Assembly (NCBI GenBank): GCA_963678445.1
Contig: OY782877.1
Span: forward strand, 1,116,001-1,180,000
DNA: 64,000 nucleotides
From: G963678445 sp963678445
GTDB lineage: Bacteria > Hydrogenedentota > Hydrogenedentia > Hydrogenedentales > G963678445
Direction of reading: 5' to 3'
Each line of letters opens with the position of its first letter. Position 1 is the first letter of the stretch. Below, in pieces: positions 9,520 through 18,668 of the stretch. Position numbers and translations under genes: made by a program. The notes beneath the pieces were generated by a model. It did not search any database. It was not told the DNA's origin and saw only the letters and a list, made by a program, of their open reading frames with translations.

Positions 9520-10314
9520 CTATGGTAACAAACGGTAAAGGATGCGTGCAGCAATAATTAACAACAAGCCCCCCAGAATAATGCGACGACGCGGCAGGGT
9601 AAGCCAGGTGTTCAGTTTAATGCCAAAGCGCGAGCCAACTTGCGCGCCCAAAACGACAAAGGGAACAAGGGGTAGATAAAGCTGTCCCCACACGCCGGCC
9701 ATCGGGTAAGTCGACGTCGCTTGTAGATGCGCTAATGCGCCTACGGTACAGGTGCATACCATCACCATGTTGGAGAGACCCGATACGCGTTCGTTGGTAA
9801 TCAGCCCTGCATATAAAACCAGGGGAACCAATACACCGCCCCCCCCAATGCCGGTGGCGCCGCCTGCCAGACCTGCAGCAAAACCTATACTTAGGGGAAC
9901 GGCGCGGGAATGGGGCGTTTCTCTATCGACATGCACCTGCTGAAGCAGAAATGTGCGCAGGGAGAGGAAGAGCATAAGCACCAGAAAAATGCCTAGCACC
10001 ATCCGCTCGGAAAGCATAGAGGTAATCCAGACGCCGCTGTAGCTGCCTACAATCGCTCCTGTGGAGAGCCATGCGGCTAAACGCCAAGGTGGCGGAACGC
10101 TGAAATGTTTGTTTAAGCGCCATGCGTTTGCGGCTGCAACGAAGATAATTACACACAAACTGGTGCCTTTTGCCGTATGTGCATCCATCCCTGGATTGAA
10201 CGTGAGAAAGGCGGGCACCATCAGAATACCACCGCCCAAACCCAATGAGGCGCTTATTATTCCTACTGCGAGCCCAAGAAGACTGTTTTTTAATGCGAAG
10301 AGAAGAAAGGGCAT
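9520..10314 (-). CDS. TauE/SafE family anion permease
   Basis: A 264-residue inner membrane protein with about 8 hydrophobic segments and the two half-repeats of the TauE/SafE family. The first half has SASLGLGGGILMVPAFL near residue 21 and the second has GLAGGATGIGGGGVLVPLVL near residue 148. Family members export sulfite, sulfoacetate or other organosulfur anions; the substrate here cannot be told. There is no sulfur-metabolism neighbour. The gene is flanked by direct copies of the dispersed repeat, and it reads away from the divergently oriented acyltransferase gene at 10550. Confidence 0.85.
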   Translation of the reverse strand: MPFLLFALKNSLLGLAVGIISASLGLGGGILMVPAFLTFNPGMDAHTAKGTSLCVIIFVAAANAWRLNKHFSVPPPWRLAAWLSTGAIVGSYSGVWITSMLSERMVLGIFLVLMLFLSLRTFLLQQVHVDRETPHSRAVPLSIGFAAGLAGGATGIGGGGVLVPLVLYAGLITNERVSGLSNMVMVCTCTVGALAHLQATSTYPMAGVWGQLYLPLVPFVVLGAQVGSRFGIKLNTWLTLPRRRIILGGLLLIIAARILYRLLP

Positions 10315-10350
10315 GCTTTAACCTGCTATCTCATGTTTTGCATCCCAATA

Positions 10351-10430
10351 AGCGATGAAAAAACGAAGTTTTGCTACGGTTAGGGACGGTAAGGACCAAC
10401 ATATTGCCGGTGGTCGCTGGACCGCTTTGG
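10351..10430 (-). repeat. Dispersed hairpin repeat, copy 3
   Basis: On the + strand: AAAAAACGAAGTTTTGCTAC, then GGTTAGGGACGGTAAGGACC, then GGTGGTCGCTGGACCGCTTT. It is a shorter form lacking the outer TTAGTGACT end seen in copy 2. It lies in the divergent region between the permease and the PlsC-like gene. Confidence 0.85.
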
Positions 10431-10549
10431 TTTTTAGTATAGCAGTTTCTGGACTATTTTATCCTGTAATACCAACATTTTGTAAGATATCCCTTACAAC
10501 AAACAAGAAAGGCTTGCTCCCTCCATGCCCAAGTCAGTAAAATACGGGC

Positions 10550-11656
10550 ATGATAAGAACACTTCTCTCTTGGTTTGTTTTTTTAGGTATTTTTTTCCGT
10601 TACATCCTGTACCGGATGAAGCTCTGTGTCCGCCCGGATATGACCGAGCATTATGATGCGGTATACCATGTTATCGGCACATTCCTGCGTTGGGATACGC
10701 GCTTGCGTATCGTTAAAGGCGAACGCTGTCCCACCATTCATCCTGCGGTCTATGCTGCGAACCATTTGCGCCTCGAAGATCCCTTCGTCTGCTGGGCGGC
10801 GGCCTACAAGGCAAGCAATAAGGCTACTTGTATGGGGTTCATGATGCGGGATGACTTTTTCAAAAATGCACCGTGGCGTTATTTTCCCGTGGACTGGAAT
10901 GAGCTGTGCGAAATGGGCGGCGCGGTCACCATCTCCCGTGACAAGGTACAATTGTCCCAACTACGCCCCCTGTTGCGCCTGCTCAACGCTCCCGGCTCTT
11001 TTCTGATGTTTCCCGGTGGTACCCGTAGCCGTAGCGGCCTTATCATCGAATATCGTGAGGGCAATGAAGAACCTGGCGGCGTTTCTTTCTTTATCAACCA
11101 TGTACAACGGGCTCACGCAGAATTACGCGTTCCCGCAATACCCATCACCCGCACATACAACCCTGTAACCAAACGTAGCGCCATTGTCTTTGGAGAACCC
11201 CTCTTCTTAGAGCCCAAGGCCAATCGCGAGGAACAACGTGATCTCGATCTGGCGCTTACAGTGCATATTTCCGATGGTGTGGAAATTAACATGCTGCACA
11301 TCCTTTCCGGCATCCTCTATCTATATTGTCTGCATCACTGCACCTATGCGCTTACGCTGAGCAAACTGATGGAAATGCTTCAATCTTTCGTGGCGCATTT
11401 TCCCGCCGAACGCTATCTTGATCCTGCAGTAAAAGAGAAAATGGAACAGGAAATACGCGCCGTGTCGCAGTACTTGCAGGAGCACAACATGCTCACGCTC
11501 CAAAACGACACGCTCAAGCCACATTCTGACGCGATCTTGGCAGCGCCGCCGCTGGAGAGTTCTTATCGAAAACGCAACCCCATAAAATATCAGGTCAACC
11601 AGTTCCTCCACCTCGCCGATCTCGTGCACCTGCTGGAAGACGTCACGTTGCCCTGA
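10550..11656 (+). CDS. PlsC-like 1-acylglycerol-3-phosphate acyltransferase
   Basis: A 368-residue membrane-associated acyltransferase. An N-terminal hydrophobic segment (residues about 3-20) is followed by the PlsC motifs: AANHLRLEDP near residue 70 (block I, NH-x4-D) and FPGGTRSRSG near residue 154 (block III). The C-terminal 150 residues extend beyond the usual PlsC length of about 240 and look helical; this is common in glycerol-3-phosphate acyltransferase-like family members. It probably makes phosphatidate or a related lipid. It is followed after 20 nt by the ACC-deaminase-like gene on the same strand. The RBS before the ATG at 10550 is poor, so the start could lie slightly downstream. 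Confidence 0.8.
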   Translation: MIRTLLSWFVFLGIFFRYILYRMKLCVRPDMTEHYDAVYHVIGTFLRWDTRLRIVKGERCPTIHPAVYAANHLRLEDPFVCWAAAYKASNKATCMGFMMRDDFFKNAPWRYFPVDWNELCEMGGAVTISRDKVQLSQLRPLLRLLNAPGSFLMFPGGTRSRSGLIIEYREGNEEPGGVSFFINHVQRAHAELRVPAIPITRTYNPVTKRSAIVFGEPLFLEPKANREEQRDLDLALTVHISDGVEINMLHILSGILYLYCLHHCTYALTLSKLMEMLQSFVAHFPAERYLDPAVKEKMEQEIRAVSQYLQEHNMLTLQNDTLKPHSDAILAAPPLESSYRKRNPIKYQVNQFLHLADLVHLLEDVTLP

Positions 11657-11676
11657 TATGGTCAGGAAACGACTCT

Positions 11677-12762
11677 ATGATTGCCTTGTTCAAAGCCTAC
11701 CCCGACCTCGCCAACAACCTGCCCTACATTCCGCTGGCCGACCTGCCCACCCCAGTGCGAAGTATGGAACACCTTTCCAATGGCTTCAGGGATACGGCGC
11801 TCTTCCTCAAGCAAGATGGCCACACGGGCACGCTATATGGCGGCAACAAGGTGCGCAAATTGGGGTTCTTGTTGGGGGAAGCGAAACAACTGGGCGCAAA
11901 AAGGGTGCTGACTTTTGGTGCGGCAGGTTCGAACCACGCACTGGCCACGGCCATTTACGCACAACAATGCGGTCTGCACAGTATTTCGATTCTCATGCCA
12001 CAACCTCGCGCCAAGGCCATCCAGCGCAACCTGCTGCGCGGTTTCCTCGCAGAGGCGAATTTGCAGTATTACCCCGATTTTGAAGCAGCGCAACAGGGTG
12101 CGGCAGCGCAAAAAGCGCATTATCAGGCGCTCGACGGCGTTTCGCCCTACGAAATCCCACCAGGCGGCTCTTCGCCTCTGGGAGCAATAGGATTCGTCAA
12201 TGCCGCCTTTGAGTTGCGCGAGCAGATCGAGGCAGGAGAACTATCTCAGCCCGATTTCATCTACGCCGCTTCGGGCACCATGGGCACGGTCGTCGGATTA
12301 TGTCTGGGACTACGCGCAGCCAACCTTTCCACACGGCTCATGGCTGTCAGCGTCACCGAACCACCCTATTCCTCACGCGCACAGGCACGAACGCTTTTCG
12401 AACAGGCCAATGCACGTTTACATGCCGCAGACACCGCGTTTCCCCTGTTTGATTTTCCGGAAGAACAGTTCTGCCTCCGCGATGAGTTCCTGGGACCCGG
12501 CTATGCGGTCTATACGCCGGAAGGACAAGAGGCCGTAGAACAGGCGCAAACGCAGGAAGGCCTCCAATTGGAAAATGTATACACCGGAAAGGCCTTTGCC
12601 GCGTTGCTGGCTGATGCGGCCTCCGGCGTATTAGCAAATAAAACCGCGCTCTTCTGGAACACCTATAATGCGCGGGATTTCAGTGACGTTATTACCGATT
12701 TGGACTACCACCACTTACCAAAAAAGTTCCATTGCTATTTCGAAGAACCACTGCAACAATGA
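11677..12762 (+). CDS. PLP enzyme: ACC deaminase / D-cysteine desulfhydrase family
   Basis: A 361-residue fold type II PLP enzyme. Signature blocks are YGGNKVRKLGFLLGEAKQLG (residues about 49-68), where the lysine of NKVRK is the expected PLP-binding lysine, and TFGAAGSNHALATAIYA. Further on are IPPGGSSPLGAIGFVNAAFE and AASGTMGTVVGL, the phosphate-binding loop. Family members open 1-aminocyclopropane-1-carboxylate or release sulfide from D-cysteine; the motifs do not decide between them, and D-cysteine desulfhydrase is the commoner true activity. The ATG at 11677 has AGGAAA about 9 nt upstream and follows the PlsC-like gene closely. Confidence 0.85.
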   Translation: MIALFKAYPDLANNLPYIPLADLPTPVRSMEHLSNGFRDTALFLKQDGHTGTLYGGNKVRKLGFLLGEAKQLGAKRVLTFGAAGSNHALATAIYAQQCGLHSISILMPQPRAKAIQRNLLRGFLAEANLQYYPDFEAAQQGAAAQKAHYQALDGVSPYEIPPGGSSPLGAIGFVNAAFELREQIEAGELSQPDFIYAASGTMGTVVGLCLGLRAANLSTRLMAVSVTEPPYSSRAQARTLFEQANARLHAADTAFPLFDFPEEQFCLRDEFLGPGYAVYTPEGQEAVEQAQTQEGLQLENVYTGKAFAALLADAASGVLANKTALFWNTYNARDFSDVITDLDYHHLPKKFHCYFEEPLQQ

Positions 12763-12808
12763 GTCCACGTAGCAAATAACCCTTTATTACCTGGAGATTC
12801 TGTCTTTT

Positions 12809-14095
12809 ATGGAAGCAAAAAGAAGTATTTTTTCGCATAAGACCTCTCGCCGAAGCTTCCTGAAGCAAAGCGCCGTTGCCGTTGCCCCCCTTATCCTGCC
12901 CACGGGTGTGTTGGCGCATGCAGGACAACCGGGGGCGAACGATCGTATTGTCCTGGCGCATATCGGCCTGGGTTTTCGGGGAAAATCCCTGTTGGCGCAA
13001 AGTCGCCATCAGGCACGTATCGCTGCGGTCTGCGACGCAGATAGCAGCAGGATGGAATGGGCTGCAAAATCCCTGGGGAATGGCGTCAAAACCTACCGCG
13101 ATTACCGTGATATTCTGGAACGGCGCGATATTGACGGCATTGTTATTGCCACGCCCGATCACTGGCACGGGCTGCAAACGGTGCATGCCTGCCAGGCGGG
13201 AAAGAATGTTTATGTGGAAACACCTGCCGCAAAAACGCTGGCGGAACTCCAGGCCATAGAACAGGCAGCCACACGCTACGCCACGCAAGTACAAGTAGGC
13301 GCGACAGGACCCTACACCCGTGCGGCGCACGCCGTTCGTTCCTGGTTAAGTGACCAGGATCTCCAAAAACTGCAAAAAATTGCCTGTTATGCTGCACCCA
13401 ACCCCACCGGCGGACGCTTACGGTACGACGGTCCGCTTCCTCCCGAATTGGATTGGACGCTTTGGCTGGGACCTGCACGCTATTACCCCTACAACCCTGA
13501 CTATTGCCACGATACGTTTCGCTGGATGATGGATTTTGGCGGCGGACGCCTCTCGCATCAAGGCGTCCAACTTTTCAGCACGCTCGTACATGTGCTGCAA
13601 CAGGACGCCTGGGGACGCATCACGGTTAGCGCCAAAGGAACTGCACCGCAAGAGGGCCGCTGGGACTGTCCGCAGGATTTCGAAGTAACCTATTCGTTTT
13701 CCGACGCACCCTTCTCATTTCAGTGGATGCAACGCTCCCTTGAAGCAAAGGAAGCGCCGTTTGGGGCAACACTACACTTTCCTGATGAGTCTTTGCAGGT
13801 ACAGCGCGGGGACGCACGTATGACAACGGAAAAAAAGGTGGGGAATCCCGATTCTCCCCTCCCCTATTCCCCGGAAACGCCTATGGAGGATTGGCTTACC
13901 GGAATTCGGACGCGCCAAAAGCCATTACTACGACTGCGTCGTGCCTGCTACGCCGCCACGCTCGGTGTGCTTGGCAATCTTTCCTACCGTTTGGGGCGGC
14001 CCCTTGAATGGGATGGAACGCAGCAAACTTTTATCAACGATGCGCAGGCCAACCGCCTCATCGGCAACCCAGGAGGCGGCTCATGGTGTCTATAA
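12809..14095 (+). CDS. Gfo/Idh/MocA family oxidoreductase with Tat signal
   Basis: A 428-residue NAD(P)-dependent oxidoreductase of the glucose-fructose oxidoreductase/inositol dehydrogenase family, probably acting on a sugar or inositol. The N-terminus has a twin-arginine signal, TSRRSFLKQSAVAVAPLIL, so it is likely exported folded with its cofactor. The Rossmann motif follows (LAHIGLGFRGKSLL), then ATPDHWHGLQTVHACQAGKN and VYVETPAAKTLAEL, the usual EKP-like motif in which the lysine position is less standard (ETPAA). The C-terminal domain contains HDTFRWMMDFGGGRLSHQG. Tat-exported members are abundant in planctomycetes and related phyla. The next gene begins inside its last codons. Confidence 0.88.
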   Translation: MEAKRSIFSHKTSRRSFLKQSAVAVAPLILPTGVLAHAGQPGANDRIVLAHIGLGFRGKSLLAQSRHQARIAAVCDADSSRMEWAAKSLGNGVKTYRDYRDILERRDIDGIVIATPDHWHGLQTVHACQAGKNVYVETPAAKTLAELQAIEQAATRYATQVQVGATGPYTRAAHAVRSWLSDQDLQKLQKIACYAAPNPTGGRLRYDGPLPPELDWTLWLGPARYYPYNPDYCHDTFRWMMDFGGGRLSHQGVQLFSTLVHVLQQDAWGRITVSAKGTAPQEGRWDCPQDFEVTYSFSDAPFSFQWMQRSLEAKEAPFGATLHFPDESLQVQRGDARMTTEKKVGNPDSPLPYSPETPMEDWLTGIRTRQKPLLRLRRACYAATLGVLGNLSYRLGRPLEWDGTQQTFINDAQANRLIGNPGGGSWCL

Positions 14096-16254
14096 AACCT
14101 ATGCTACGAATATCTTTGGCCGTTTTATCCCTGTTGACCGTGTATGCATGGAGCGACATAGCCCCCCCCGAAACGGCAACGAAAAATGTAATGCAACAAT
14201 TGGAGACGCTCTGTACTGCCGACGCCACTGCTGCTTTCAAAGCCCGCCAAACACTCGAAGCGTGGGTTTACCACAGCGGCATTGTCGAAAACGCACCCAC
14301 GTCAACGGAACTCGCCGATGCCTTGTTGGTTTTTCTGGATAGCGCAAAACAGCGGATGGAAACGCAATCGGAGCCGAAAAAAAACGCCCTCCGTGCACAG
14401 CTTGAAGATGTGTGTTATTGGCTGGGCCTCGTTGCCGATGCATCGCACGTAGACGCGCTTGCCGCTCATCTCAATACACCCGGATGCACAAATGCAATCA
14501 TTGCCGCACTGCAACGCATTCCGGACGCCGCAGCGACACAGGCGCTAATCAATGCACTTTCTCAGGTGGATGAGTCGGCCCGTATCCAGATTGTCGCTGC
14601 GCTGGGCGCACGCGGTGGTGACGGGGCCATCACCGCACTCGCTGAACGTATTCAGACAGATACCCAAGCGGTCGGTTGGGCTTGCATCGATGCATTGGCC
14701 AAACAAGGAGTTTCTCCCCTGCAGGTACTTAGCCGCAAGACCGAGTTCACCCCCGAAGAATCCAGACGCTTCGCGCATGCCGGGTTGCTCGCCGCACTTG
14801 TTACCGCCGAACAGGATAACGCGGAACAAAGTATCCCTGCCTTGGTTTCTTTCACAGGCGAATATGCACAACAATATCAGATTCGCGCTGCCCTGGAGGC
14901 GCTTGCACGCTTGAAAGCGCCCGGCCAAACACAACGCGCGCTGGGACGTCTTAATGCACCCAAACTGCGTGCAGCCGCCATACACCTTTTGCAAGCTACC
15001 GCGGATGAGGCCATGATGCAAAAATGGAGCAACAGTATCGCGCATCTCCAACCCGGTGTGGCCGCTGCCCTGCTTCAAATCATGTCCGCACACCCTAATG
15101 TCGATACGCGTGCAGCGCTGGAAACCGCCACCACTTCTTCACTTCCTGAGCTACGCTTCACCGCTGCACAGTGTCTGCACAAAACACCTGCAGCGACAGA
15201 CCTTTGCGCATTGGCCAATCATAGCGCCCCCTATTTCCAGTATCCGGCATGGTGCGCCTGTATTATGCTTGCCCAGCAAGCCCCGCCGGAAACTGCCGCA
15301 GAACTATTGCAGGCTGCACTCAACGAAGCCGCCCCCTTAGCTATACAACGTGCTGCGCTCCGCGCCCTGATCGATTTGAGACGTCCCGAAGACCGACCCT
15401 TCATTACCGCCTACCGAAACCACCCCCTGCTCGGCACACTGGTCAAAAGCGATGAGAAACAATCCCGTCACACGTCTATAAACCCCTTGCAGCGTGGGCA
15501 CTCGCATAATGACTACCAGCGCACGCGTCCGCTTTTGGAGGCATTGGAATGCGGACTGTACAGTGTGGAGGCCGATATCCATCTGGTAAATGACCAACTC
15601 CTGGTTGCACATGATCGAAAAGATTGTCGTCCGGAGAACACCCTGGAAAGCCTCTATCTCGAACCGTTACGCACGTGGGCCAACAACCACAAGGGACGCA
15701 TATATCCCGACGGCCCACCGCTTATCTTGCTCATTGATTTCAAAACGCCCGGCGATATAACCTACCCTAAATTACAAGAAACCCTGAAAAATTACGCCGA
15801 CTTACTCACCGAATTCACCGACGCTACCACGCACGAAAAAGCGATCACCGTCATTCTTTCCGGCGACGTCCCCCGCACCCTGCTTTGGGCCGATTCACCT
15901 CGTTGGGCTGCCGTCGATGGACGACTTCCCGATCTGGACACTACCATCAATGTGCACCGAATCCCGTTGATAAGCGCCGCCTGGCGCGATGCTTTCCGCT
16001 GGCTGGGTATGGGTGATTTTAACGCCAGCGAACGTCAAAAACTGAACGACCTGGTACAACGCACCCATGAAAAGGGCTGTAAGCTTCGTTTTTGGGGGCT
16101 TCCCTTTCCTGCTCGCATGTGGCCCGTCCTCTATGAAAGCGGCGTTGACTTGCTCAACGCGGATCGAATCGATTTGCTTCGCGATTTCCTGTTAGCACAA
16201 GGGACGGAAAATCCACAGGTGCCCAGGGGCACACCCAAGAGGTATGATCCTTGA
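14083..16254 (+). CDS. Secreted HEAT-repeat protein with PI-PLC/GDPD-superfamily (AIM6-like) domain
   Basis: The start chosen is the ATG at 14083, behind AGGAGG with 6-nt spacing; it overlaps the preceding gene by 13 nt, implying coupled translation (723 residues). A signal peptide (LRISLAVLSLLTVYAWS) is followed by roughly 440 residues of alanine-rich helical HEAT-like repeats. From about residue 475 a PI-PLC-like TIM barrel follows: RGHSHNDYQRTRPLLEALEC, SVEADIHLV, LLVAHDRKDC with ENTLESLYLEPL, and ILLIDFKT. These match the AIM6-like branch of the PI-PLC/GDPD superfamily. The substrate is probably an exported phosphodiester or polyol phosphate. The last codons and the stop lie inside the repeat array that follows. 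Confidence 0.82.
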   Translation: MVSIKPMLRISLAVLSLLTVYAWSDIAPPETATKNVMQQLETLCTADATAAFKARQTLEAWVYHSGIVENAPTSTELADALLVFLDSAKQRMETQSEPKKNALRAQLEDVCYWLGLVADASHVDALAAHLNTPGCTNAIIAALQRIPDAAATQALINALSQVDESARIQIVAALGARGGDGAITALAERIQTDTQAVGWACIDALAKQGVSPLQVLSRKTEFTPEESRRFAHAGLLAALVTAEQDNAEQSIPALVSFTGEYAQQYQIRAALEALARLKAPGQTQRALGRLNAPKLRAAAIHLLQATADEAMMQKWSNSIAHLQPGVAAALLQIMSAHPNVDTRAALETATTSSLPELRFTAAQCLHKTPAATDLCALANHSAPYFQYPAWCACIMLAQQAPPETAAELLQAALNEAAPLAIQRAALRALIDLRRPEDRPFITAYRNHPLLGTLVKSDEKQSRHTSINPLQRGHSHNDYQRTRPLLEALECGLYSVEADIHLVNDQLLVAHDRKDCRPENTLESLYLEPLRTWANNHKGRIYPDGPPLILLIDFKTPGDITYPKLQETLKNYADLLTEFTDATTHEKAITVILSGDVPRTLLWADSPRWAAVDGRLPDLDTTINVHRIPLISAAWRDAFRWLGMGDFNASERQKLNDLVQRTHEKGCKLRFWGLPFPARMWPVLYESGVDLLNADRIDLLRDFLLAQGTENPQVPRGTPKRYDP

Positions 16255-16643
16255 CGCCACTAACCATAGCAAGATAAAGTGGTCCAAGGACCACAGCCAA
16301 AATGTATGGTTCTTGACGTCGCTAACCATAGCAAGATAAATTAACCCTCGTTTTCTTTAGCTGCTTTCTTTTTCCGGTGCCTAGGGCACACCCAGGAGGT
16401 ATGGTTCTTGACGTCGCTAACCATAGCAAGATAAATTAACCCTCGTTTTCTTTGCTTCTTTCTTTTTCCGGTGCCTAGGGCACACCCAGGAGGTATGGTC
16501 CTTGACGTCGCTAACCATAGCAAGATAAATTAACCCTCGTTTTCTTTGCTTCTTTCTTTTTCCGGTGCCTAGGGCACACCCAGGAGGTATGGTCCTTGAC
16601 GTCGTTAACCATAGCAAGATAAATTAACTCTTCGTTTTTCTTT
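16216..16643 (+). repeat. Tandem array of about 94-95 bp units related to the dispersed repeat
   Basis: The block TAACCATAGCAAGATAAA occurs at 16261, 16323, 16418, 16512 and 16606, giving periods of 62, 95, 94 and 94 bp. Each long unit holds a small hairpin (GTGCC TAG GGCAC), GGAGGTATGGTCCTTGACGTC and the pyrimidine-rich CTTCTTTCTTTTTCC. The first unit also has the perfect palindrome GTGGTCCAAGGACCAC at 16279-16294. The order GGTCC hairpin, TATGGTCCTT, TAACC, AGCAA matches the dispersed family, so the array is a local expansion of it. Short open frames across it are repeat translations. Nothing else is seen between the genes here. Confidence 0.9.
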
Positions 16644-16644
16644 G

Positions 16645-16674
16645 CTTCTTTCTTTTTCCGTAAAAAGAAAGAAG
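16645..16674 (+). terminator. Perfect 13-bp hairpin closing the repeat array
   Basis: CTTCTTTCTTTTT (16645-16657), loop CCGT, AAAAAGAAAGAAG (16662-16674). The left arm recurs in each array unit without its right partner. It could terminate transcription from the HEAT/PI-PLC gene, but there is no T-run after it on the + strand and the stem is A/T-rich. A closely similar hairpin lies at 59432-59464. Confidence 0.5.
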
Positions 16675-16716
16675 TAGCTTTAATTTCTTAAATTGCTTTA
16701 AGAAAGGAATGTGTTA

Positions 16717-17745
16717 ATGGAAAGCATCCGCATTGGCTTTGTTGGTCTGGGGGGCATCTGTCGCCAACGGCACATCCCCGGCTTTCAGAAGATCGGCGAC
16801 GTAGAACTGGTCGCCGTCGCCAACCAGCACCGCGCCTCCAGCGAACAAGCCGCCAAGGACTTCCACATTCCCCGTATCTGCGACAGTTGGGAAGAACTGG
16901 TCGCCATGGACGACCTCGACGCCATCGTCATTGGTACTTGGCCCTACCTGCACCATCCTGTCAGCATCGCGGCACTAAACCAAGGCAAACACGTATTTTG
17001 CCAGGCGCGCATGGCAATGAATTATGCACAAGCACAGGAAATGCATGCCGCAGCACAAGACGCAGACAAGGTCACCATGCTCTGTCCTGTCCCCATCGGC
17101 CTGAGCATCGACCAAACCATCGCACGACTACTTCGCGAAGAGACACTCGGCGACATTCACCTGGTTTGTGTGCAGAGTTTTTCGGATGCCTGGACCAATC
17201 CCGACACCTCAGTCACCTGGCGTAAGGACCACCGTCTCTCCGGGTTAAACATGCACACCCTTGGCATGTACGCCGAAGTCCTGCACCGTTGGTTTGGCCC
17301 CACCCGAAGTGTCTGCGCCCATGCCGACACCTTCACTCCTGCTCGAAAAGACGCAAACGGCGACCTCGTCGATATCCAGATTCCCGATCAGCTCCTCTTT
17401 CACGCCACTATGCCCAACAACATCACTGCGCAATACACCCTTAGCACGGCGGTAAAATTCGGACGCGACACGATTGATATCTATGGCACAAAAGCTTCCC
17501 TGCACTATGACGTCGTTGATGATCTGCTCTTTTTCAGGGGAGACGGCTACGACCTTGAAACCGTCCCCATCTTCCCCGAAGACGCCTACGATGTAACCAA
17601 CTGGCGCGTAGAAGCCGATTTCATCCACGCCATTCGTAATAACCGCCCCTACCACCCCAATTTCGAAGATGGTCTGCGCTACATGCAGGTCGTACAGGCG
17701 GTTCACGACTCCGCACAACAACAACACCCTATTACACTGCCATGA
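16717..17745 (+). CDS. Gfo/Idh/MocA family oxidoreductase (cytosolic)
   Basis: A 342-residue oxidoreductase; the ATG at 16717 is preferred because AAGGA lies 8 nt upstream (an in-frame GTG at 16711 is too close). The Rossmann motif is IGFVGLGGICRQRHIPGF at the N-terminus, followed by VIGTWPYLHHPVSIAALNQG and KHVFCQARMAMNYAQA, where the usual EKP is replaced by CQARMA. The C-terminal domain has WRKDHRLSGLNMHTLGMYAE. There is no signal peptide, unlike the paralogue at 12809. It overlaps the next gene's first possible start by ATGA, so the two probably form an operon. A sugar or polyol dehydrogenase is likely; the substrate is unknown. Confidence 0.85.
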   Translation: MESIRIGFVGLGGICRQRHIPGFQKIGDVELVAVANQHRASSEQAAKDFHIPRICDSWEELVAMDDLDAIVIGTWPYLHHPVSIAALNQGKHVFCQARMAMNYAQAQEMHAAAQDADKVTMLCPVPIGLSIDQTIARLLREETLGDIHLVCVQSFSDAWTNPDTSVTWRKDHRLSGLNMHTLGMYAEVLHRWFGPTRSVCAHADTFTPARKDANGDLVDIQIPDQLLFHATMPNNITAQYTLSTAVKFGRDTIDIYGTKASLHYDVVDDLLFFRGDGYDLETVPIFPEDAYDVTNWRVEADFIHAIRNNRPYHPNFEDGLRYMQVVQAVHDSAQQQHPITLP

Positions 17746-17777
17746 GCTACCTTTCCAAACCCATAAAGGACCCCGAC

Positions 17778-18668
17778 ATGAGAGCGTGCCGTTGCCTTTG
17801 CTTCCTATGCCTCATCCTCACTTACCTCCTCCCCCTTATCAATGCCACCGCCGAGACTACCGTACATACCCCCTTCCAAGGCGTGCGACACATCGCACAC
17901 ACCGCGACCGACCCCCACCCCATCGTCTTTCACCTCGTCGATATCGACCTGAGTATTCCCCATCTGAGATTCACCACCACCGAACCAGCCACAACCGATC
18001 CTCTCAATATGGCCATCGAAACCACCCGCGACTTTGTTACCCGTAAAAAAGCCCAAATCGGCATTAACACCAACTTCTTCATCCTCGCCAAGAAACCACA
18101 CACACGTCTGTTGGGACTTGCCGCATCCAACGGCAACCTGATTGCCCCTTGGAGCAAATCCCACTTTCGCACCGGTATCAATATCGCAAAAGACAACACC
18201 GTTACCTTTATCGAAGCACCTCCTGTTCTCGGTGACGGCTACGAAACCCTTCCCTCCACTCCCTTATACAATGCTATCTGCGGCAATGAACGTCTCATCC
18301 GCAACGGCCGGGACCTCACCAAACCCGGCGGCAAACGTCACCCCCGTACCGCCCTCGGCCTCACCGAAAGCAACCACCTGCTCCTCCTTATCGTCGATGG
18401 ACGCCAACCCAAACACAGCATCGGTATGACCTACCACGAAATGAGCCAAATCTTTCTGGAATACGGCGCTACCAACGCCATCAACCTCGACGGCGGCGGC
18501 TCCTCCACCCTCGTCCTTGCCGATCCCACCCCCCGCGTCGTCAACACCCCGCTCCCCTTTGTGCTCCCCACCACCCTCCCCCATCCCAAACACGGCCTCG
18601 AACGCGCCGTCGGCAGCAATCTCGCCATCTTTGTCCCCGAGTCTTCCTCTCCTGCCACCGCACCTTAA
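17778..18668 (+). CDS. Secreted phosphodiester glycosidase (NAGPA/DUF2233) family protein
   Basis: Start taken at the ATG at 17778, which has AAAGGA about 9 nt upstream and opens a clear signal peptide (CRCLCFLCLILTYLLPLINA); an ATG at 17742 overlapping the previous stop is the alternative. The mature 270-residue domain has the family's blocks: INTNFFI, LIVDGRQPKHSIGMTYHEM, LEYGATNAINLDGGGSSTLV and a late ERAVGSNLAIF. This family includes the mammalian uncovering enzyme (GlcNAc-1-phosphodiester glycosidase) and bacterial exopolysaccharide proteins. With the PI-PLC-like and Gfo/Idh/MocA neighbours it hints at use of phosphodiester-linked sugars; that link is inference. Confidence 0.85.
   Translation: MRACRCLCFLCLILTYLLPLINATAETTVHTPFQGVRHIAHTATDPHPIVFHLVDIDLSIPHLRFTTTEPATTDPLNMAIETTRDFVTRKKAQIGINTNFFILAKKPHTRLLGLAASNGNLIAPWSKSHFRTGINIAKDNTVTFIEAPPVLGDGYETLPSTPLYNAICGNERLIRNGRDLTKPGGKRHPRTALGLTESNHLLLLIVDGRQPKHSIGMTYHEMSQIFLEYGATNAINLDGGGSSTLVLADPTPRVVNTPLPFVLPTTLPHPKHGLERAVGSNLAIFVPESSSPATAP

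Noticed and set aside
16341..16617. Repetitive basic open frames on the minus strand (GTGKRKKQRKR-type)
   Set aside because: They are translations of the 94-bp tandem repeat, without RBS, and recur once per unit.
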